Of a DNA stretch of 10,822 nucleotides, positions 7,358 through 10,822 are shown one piece after another. Made by a program: the position numbers and the translations under genes. Numbering within the stretch: the first letter of the stretch is position 1; each line of letters opens with the position of its first letter. The notes beneath the pieces are model-generated. The model was not told where the DNA came from. It made no database searches and saw nothing but the letters and a program-made list of their open reading frames with translations. This stretch comes from JBBRUG01 sp038247995 (GTDB lineage Bacteria; Chloroflexota; Chloroflexia; Chloroflexales; Chloroflexaceae): assembly GCA_038247995.1 (NCBI GenBank), contig JBBRUG010000202.1, forward strand, positions 1 to 10,822, written 5' to 3'.

Positions 7358-8065
7358 ATGCAACGAACCGACGGGCGGCAGCCCAATGAACTACGACCAA
7401 TATCGATTCAGGTCGGTGCAGCGCCCTACGCCGAGGGGTCGGCGCTGATTAGCTTTGGCAATACGCGCGTGCTCTGCGCCGCCAGTGTCGAAGAAAGTGT
7501 GCCCGGTTGGCTGCGCGGGCGCGGGCGGGGCTGGGTTACTGCCGAATACGCCTTGCTGCCGCGCTCCACGCATACACGCAACCGCCGTGAGCGCAGCGGC
7601 CCCGGCGGGCGTACTCAGGAGATCCAGCGGCTGATCGGGCGGGCGCTGCGAGCTGCGGTGGATCTTGAAGTACTTGGCGAACGCCTGATCACCATCGACT
7701 GCGACGTACTTCAGGCCGATGGCGGGACGCGCACGGCAGCAATTACCGGTGGGTGGGTTGCCCTGGCGCAAGCCATCAAACACTTGCGCACCGCAGGCAC
7801 CCTCACCGGCGATCCGCTGGTGCGCGGCATTGCGGCGGTGAGCGTAGGCATTGTCGAAGATGCGCTGCTGCTTGATCTCAACTATGCCGAAGATAGCACG
7901 GCGGAGATGGATTGCAACCTGGTGCTCACCGACACCAGCGCGATTGTGGAGATCCAGGGCACTGCTGAAGGCAAGCCGGTTCCCCGCGAGCGTATGGATG
8001 CGCTGATCGATATGGCGAGTGATGGGATCCGCCAATTGCTCGTCGTTCAACGTGCAGCGCTCTAA
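7358..8065 (+). CDS. rph: ribonuclease PH
   Basis: A 235-residue phosphorolytic 3'-to-5' exoribonuclease that trims the 3' end of tRNA precursors using phosphate; members act in the cytosol as hexameric rings. The start MQRTDGRQPNELRPI is the family signature. Other clear blocks are GNTRVLCAASVE, WVTAEYALLPRSTHTR, the phosphate-binding DGGTRTAAI (R125), and DLNYAEDSTAEMD carrying the conserved acidic residues D173, D179 and D185. Length is close to the usual 238-245. AGGAG at 7345-7349 with an 8-base spacer supports the ATG at 7358. It appears intact. In many bacteria rph is next to an inosine triphosphatase (rdgB) gene, but here a TPR gene follows instead. Confidence 0.97.
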   Translation: MQRTDGRQPNELRPISIQVGAAPYAEGSALISFGNTRVLCAASVEESVPGWLRGRGRGWVTAEYALLPRSTHTRNRRERSGPGGRTQEIQRLIGRALRAAVDLEVLGERLITIDCDVLQADGGTRTAAITGGWVALAQAIKHLRTAGTLTGDPLVRGIAAVSVGIVEDALLLDLNYAEDSTAEMDCNLVLTDTSAIVEIQGTAEGKPVPRERMDALIDMASDGIRQLLVVQRAAL

Positions 8066-8118
8066 TGGCAGGGCCTGGAAGTCGCTTTCGCGCATTCAGG
8101 ACGACTGATGCCGGACAC

Positions 8119-8160
8119 CGGACGACCGCCTGCAGAGCGCCATCCAGCGTCGGTCGTCGG
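8119..8160. repeat. inverted repeat after rph
   Basis: GACGACCG (8121-8128) and CGGTCGTC (8151-8158) are exact inverted copies separated by 22 bases, some of which (GCC/CAGCGT region) may extend the stem. It falls in the 141-base gap between rph and the TPR gene. No T-run follows, so a terminator role is only possible. I saw no convincing promoter in this gap. Confidence 0.55.
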
Positions 8161-8195
8161 TCGGCTCGACCGGTAAGAGATGTTCGGACCTAGCA

Positions 8196-8200
8196 GGGAG
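8196..8200 (+). promoter_or_regulatory. ribosome site choosing the TPR protein start
   Basis: GGGAG lies 6 bases before the ATG at 8207. The in-frame ATG at 8180 has only a weak AAGAG directly against it, so 8207 is preferred and the protein begins MLDESKRA. Confidence 0.65.
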
Positions 8201-8206
8201 ACGGCG

Positions 8207-9436
8207 ATGCTCGACGAATCTAAACGCGCTACGGCGCTACGGCGCCTCCAGCAGGGTTTGCAACTGGAGCGCGACAACCGGCTCAATGATGCTGCCGAGC
8301 AGTATCGCCTCGCCATCGACGCCTACCCTGGGCTGCGTGAAGCGCACAATGTCCTCGGGTTCTACTATCAGTGTGGCGGTATGCTGGCCAAGGCGGCCGA
8401 GGCGTTTCGGAGCGTGGTCGCGATCGAGAGCGATTTCCTCGCCCACTTTAACCTCGGTTATGTGCTGATCGAGCTTGAACGCTACGAAGAAGCGCTCGAA
8501 AGCTTCCAGCGCTGCCTCCAATTTGTCCCCGACGACTCGGCGACCCATCTGGAGATCGGGTATATTCACCTGTCGCGCGGCGATTATCACCAAGCCCTTA
8601 ACCATCTTCAGTTGCCGCTGCGTGCGTATCCTGAAGATTGGGAAGTACACAATCTGCTGGGCAAATGTCATCTGGGGTTGCGCCGCTATGAAGAGGCCAT
8701 GAATTCGTTCGGTCAGGCGCTGCTGCTTGCCGGCGCGCCGCGTGCGCAGGCCGAACTGCTCGACAATATCGCCACGGTTAATCGCCACCGTGAATTCCGC
8801 CACTTGCATAGCGTCAAAGATCAGCTTTATGCCGAAGAGGGCGTGATCTACCTCGGCTCAGCCCAGGACGACGGGCTACATGTCGCCACGGCGCATACCT
8901 TCCATTTCACCTACCCCGATGTAGCTACCACGTTGCAACGCCTGGTAGCATTGGTGAAAAGCGCCGACTGGAGGTTTACCGCCGTGCTCCCCGCCGATAC
9001 ACTCACTAGGCCCCTGGCCGACGCACTCGCTAAGCTGCTCGATGTGCCGTTGCGTCGGGCCGAGGAACTCAGTGCCGAAGACAAAGCGCTGCTGATCATC
9101 GCCGTTGCCCGCGAACCTGAACTGCTCCAACTGACGATCGAGCGCCTGCCGTGCCCAACGACAACTTTCTGCCTCGGTTTGAACTGGCAGCGCCATAGTC
9201 GGATCGTCCCTGACCTGATCGGGATCGCCGCCCACACCGGTTGTAGTGTGCCCTGGGAGGCCGAACTACGCCGCCTGCGCGCCGATGGCGCCCAACCCGC
9301 GCAGATTAACACCTGTATTGCTCATGCAAGCGCCCAAATCATTCAGGCCGTGCAAGAAACCCCCGTCGATGCTAATCTTCCCCGCCAGATCCGCTACTAC
9401 ACGCGCACTCACCGCCGCGTCAATGTGAGCCGCTAA
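8207..9436 (+). CDS. tetratricopeptide repeat protein with uncharacterised C-terminal half
   Basis: A 409-residue protein, soluble by composition, with no signal peptide or membrane helix. Residues 7-176 are five consecutive 34-residue TPR units with no breaks (about 7-40, 41-74, 75-108, 109-142, 143-176). They show the expected pattern of small residues and Y/F positions, for example ERYEEALESFQRCLQFVPDD. Such arrays are protein-protein scaffolds. Residues about 205-409 are not recognised. They include VIYLGSAQDDGLH, a stretch FHFTYPDVATTLQRLV, FTAVLPADTLTRPLADALA and IVPDLIGIAAHTGCSVPWE. The alternating hydrophobic strands and helices suggest an alpha/beta domain. The ADTLTRPLADALA segment faintly recalls phosphoribosyltransferase-like text, but no metal or nucleotide motif is convincing. 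It could be co-transcribed with rph. Function unknown. Confidence 0.85.
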   Translation: MLDESKRATALRRLQQGLQLERDNRLNDAAEQYRLAIDAYPGLREAHNVLGFYYQCGGMLAKAAEAFRSVVAIESDFLAHFNLGYVLIELERYEEALESFQRCLQFVPDDSATHLEIGYIHLSRGDYHQALNHLQLPLRAYPEDWEVHNLLGKCHLGLRRYEEAMNSFGQALLLAGAPRAQAELLDNIATVNRHREFRHLHSVKDQLYAEEGVIYLGSAQDDGLHVATAHTFHFTYPDVATTLQRLVALVKSADWRFTAVLPADTLTRPLADALAKLLDVPLRRAEELSAEDKALLIIAVAREPELLQLTIERLPCPTTTFCLGLNWQRHSRIVPDLIGIAAHTGCSVPWEAELRRLRADGAQPAQINTCIAHASAQIIQAVQETPVDANLPRQIRYYTRTHRRVNVSR

Positions 9437-9460
9437 GGAAGAATCGGCAGGGTGGCGCCC

Positions 9461-9489
9461 TTGACATGTACACGCTTTCGGTATATGCT
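9461..9489 (+). promoter_or_regulatory. sigma-70 type promoter of the UV endonuclease gene
   Basis: TTGACA at 9461-9466, an exact -35 consensus, is followed after exactly 17 bases by TATGCT at 9484-9489. It is the best promoter in the window. The predicted start point is about 9495-9497, 24-26 bases before the chosen ATG, which rules out the in-frame start codons at or upstream of 9485. Confidence 0.75.
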
Positions 9490-9493
9490 CAAT

Positions 9494-9507
9494 ACACGAA
9501 ATCGTGT
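9494..9507. promoter_or_regulatory. 14-bp palindrome over the predicted transcription start (candidate operator)
   Basis: ACACGAAATCGTGT is a perfect palindrome (6-base arms, centre AA/AT counted as ACACGA-AA-TCGTGT) starting 5 bases after the -10 box. A bound dimeric repressor there would block initiation. It does not match the Bacillus-type LexA box (GAAC-N4-GTTC), so the regulator is unknown. Confidence 0.5.
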
Positions 9508-9520
9508 TTACGGGTTGAGT

Positions 9521-10489
9521 ATGCTACCAATGATTCAATCTGCGCAATCTGCGCAATCTGCGGATCCTGCCGCCTGCCGTCTGGGCTTTGCTGTACGCAC
9601 CGTCGGCCAACCGGGCCTGAATGGCGGCAACCCCGGCGATCTCAGCATTGCCCTGGCGCATCTTGGCGACGTACTGGCTTACCTGCGCCGGATCAAGGTG
9701 CGCTTCTACCGGGCTACCTTTGCTTTCGACAGCCTCGATATTTCCGCTCAGATCGGCGCTTGCACAGCGCAACTCAATCCTCTTGCCGCGACACTCGCCC
9801 AGCACAAAACGCGCATCACGCTCCACCTCAACCATGGTGTAGCACTCGGCGCCCCCAACGCTATCCATGCTGCAACGGCCCTGCTCCAGATCGAAGCGGC
9901 GGCGCAACTTCTGGCCGCCCTGGATGCGCAACGCCCGGCGGGCGCCGTTGAAGGCACGTTAGTTGTTCATGTCGGCGGTGCCGCGCAAATCGGGCGTTTC
10001 CGCTTTGTAGAGCGCTACCGTACGCTTTCGGCCAACGCCCGCCGGCGCCTCAGCGTCGAGCACGACGGCGCCGGGCACAGCTTCGGTGACCTGCTCGGGT
10101 TGCATCAGCAGTGCGGCGTGCCGATCGTGTTTGATGCGTTGCACTGGGAGTTGCACAATCCCGAGGGTCTTTCGTTGGGGATGGCCCTGGGCCTGGCGCT
10201 CGCCACCTGGCCGAACGGCGGGCGTCCTGAGGTACATCTGAGCAGCCCGCGTAGCGAGGCGCATCTGCTCCCAGGGCGCGCCGGCGCGGCGGCCCGCGTG
10301 CTCCCTCCACGCCCTGGTCAACATGCCGATTTTATCGAAGCGGCCGCGCTCATCCGCCTGCTTGATGCGGCGCAGGGGTTGCCGTCGTTCGACTTAATGC
10401 TCGAAGCCAAAGCCGGCGAACTGGCCCTGTTGCGCCTGCGCGAAGAAGTGGCTCGCCGCGCGCCGCAGTTCATAGCGCGGATTCTGTGA
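9521..10489 (+). CDS. uvsE: UV damage endonuclease (UvsE/UvdE)
   Basis: A 322-residue TIM-barrel endonuclease that nicks DNA 5' of UV photoproducts and some other lesions, an alternative to UvrABC excision repair. The family text is clear: RLGFAVRT at 20-27, and metal-ligand positions in LHLNHG (H102), VVHVGG (H150), LSVEHDG (E180), VFDALHWELHN (D205, H208), EVHLSSPR (H239), GQHADF (H268) and LMLEAKAGE (E295). These match the known Glu/His/Asp ligand set of the Thermus enzyme by pattern. The start is set by the promoter just upstream; ATG 9521 or 9530 both fit, and neither has a strong ribosome site. Residues 5-14 (IQSAQSAQSA) are encoded by a three-unit 9-bp repeat that also occurs between genes, so the first 18 or so residues are probably a non-conserved tail. 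Confidence 0.93.
   Translation: MLPMIQSAQSAQSADPAACRLGFAVRTVGQPGLNGGNPGDLSIALAHLGDVLAYLRRIKVRFYRATFAFDSLDISAQIGACTAQLNPLAATLAQHKTRITLHLNHGVALGAPNAIHAATALLQIEAAAQLLAALDAQRPAGAVEGTLVVHVGGAAQIGRFRFVERYRTLSANARRRLSVEHDGAGHSFGDLLGLHQQCGVPIVFDALHWELHNPEGLSLGMALGLALATWPNGGRPEVHLSSPRSEAHLLPGRAGAAARVLPPRPGQHADFIEAAALIRLLDAAQGLPSFDLMLEAKAGELALLRLREEVARRAPQFIARIL
9537..9565. repeat. three-unit 9-bp repeat inside the start of uvsE
   Basis: AATCTGCGC, AATCTGCGC, AATCTGCGG, then AT. It is the same element as at 1237-1265 and 6613-6641, here within codons 6-15 of the UV endonuclease gene. The 9-bp unit keeps the frame. Confidence 0.85.
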
Positions 10490-10499
10490 CAGGTTGAAG

Positions 10500-10528
10500 G
10501 GACACGGGGACACGGGGACACGGGGACA
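10500..10528. repeat. 8-bp tandem repeat GGACACGG
   Basis: Three full GGACACGG units (10500-10523) and a partial fourth (GGACA) start 10 bases after the uvsE stop codon. Confidence 0.85.
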
Positions 10529-10540
10529 AAAGATGCTTGT

Positions 10541-10581
10541 CCAAGGACCAAGGACGCAGCTTATCTGGCCTTGGTTCTCGG
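10541..10581. repeat. imperfect inverted repeat after uvsE
   Basis: CCAAGGACCAAGG (10541-10553) and CCTTGGTTCTCGG (10569-10581) are inverted copies with two mismatches across a 15-base loop. It may be a 3'-end hairpin of the uvsE message; no T-tract follows. Confidence 0.55.
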
Positions 10582-10620
10582 TTCCCTGGTTCTAGTCTTT
10601 CATGTGTGGCCTATGCCTCA

Positions 10621-10822
10621 GTGGTTCCGTGGTTCCGTGGCTCAATGGTTCCGTGGTTCCGTGGCTCCGTGGTTCCGTGGTTCCGTGGTTCAGCGGCTCC
10701 GTGGTTCTGTGGTTCCGTGGTTCCGTGGCTCAGTGGTTCAGTGTTCTCAGTGGTTCCGTGGTTCCGTGGCTCAGTGGTTCAGTGTTCTCAGTGGTTCCGT
10801 GGTTCCGTGGCTCAGTGGTTCC
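10621..10822. repeat. GTGGTTCC octamer minisatellite with a 41-bp higher-order unit
   Basis: Fifteen 8-mers of the GTGGTTCC/GTGGCTCA/GTGGTTCA type run without a break from 10621 to 10740. A 9-mer GTGTTCTCA (10741-10749) follows, then a 41-bp block repeats exactly: 10709-10749 equals 10750-10790, and 10791-10814 begins a third copy. The array continues past the window end. The gene-free stretch from 10490 holds only this array, the GGACACGG array and the hairpin described separately. One frame is open through the array, but it encodes only a repetitive VVPWFRGS-type string and is not called as a gene. Confidence 0.9.

Noticed and set aside
9494..9507. Classic LexA box
   Set aside because: ACACGAAATCGTGT does not fit GAAC-N4-GTTC or CTG-N10-CAG; kept as an operator candidate without a named regulator.
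10606..10822. Open frame through the GTGGTTCC array
   Set aside because: It only encodes a VVPWFRGS-type periodic string, has no ribosome site and reflects the lack of stop triplets in the repeat.

Overview
The window is GC-rich, densely coded and entirely plus-strand. It reads like a chromosome fragment of a Chloroflexota bacterium, probably class Chloroflexia. This rests on the character of the proteins and on the many short tandem and inverted repeats between genes. It is a judgement from pattern, not a database result.

Bases 1-5206 are the 3' part of a carbohydrate uptake and utilisation operon. It holds the tail of a MalF-type sugar ABC permease and a complete MalG-type permease that overlaps it by 4 bp. 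Next comes a repeat-filled gap, then a very large (about 1150 aa) cytosolic protein that looks like an (alpha/alpha)6-barrel carbohydrate-active enzyme of the GH94/GH149/GH161 phosphorylase type. Last is a broken secreted gene whose signal peptide and carbohydrate-binding start run into the decayed, multiply frameshifted C-terminus of an unrelated surface-protein type. The solute-binding protein and the rest of the first permease should lie to the left. A coherent but unproven reading is import of a beta-glucan oligosaccharide followed by phosphorolysis inside the cell.

Bases 5207-10489 hold five mostly independent genes: a class V PLP aminotransferase of the isopenicillin N epimerase (CefD)-like group, an AlkA-type 3-methyladenine DNA glycosylase, ribonuclease PH, a TPR protein with an unrecognised C-terminal half, and a UV damage endonuclease (UvsE/UvdE). 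The last has a near-consensus sigma-70 promoter with a 14-bp palindrome at its predicted start point. Two of the five genes are DNA repair enzymes.

The most unusual layer is the non-coding one. Almost every gap holds short phase-locked arrays. Units of 9 bp (AATCTGCGC type) sit just before or inside gene starts. Units of 8 bp (AACGGTAG, TTTGCCGT, GGACACGG, GTGGTTCC) and 7 bp (GGACGGA, CTGACGC) fill other gaps, often arranged as complementary halves that can fold into long hairpins. Bases 10490-10822 are gene-free and end in a GTGGTTCC minisatellite with a 41-bp higher-order repeat that runs off the window. No tRNA, rRNA, CRISPR array, transposase or prophage gene was seen.
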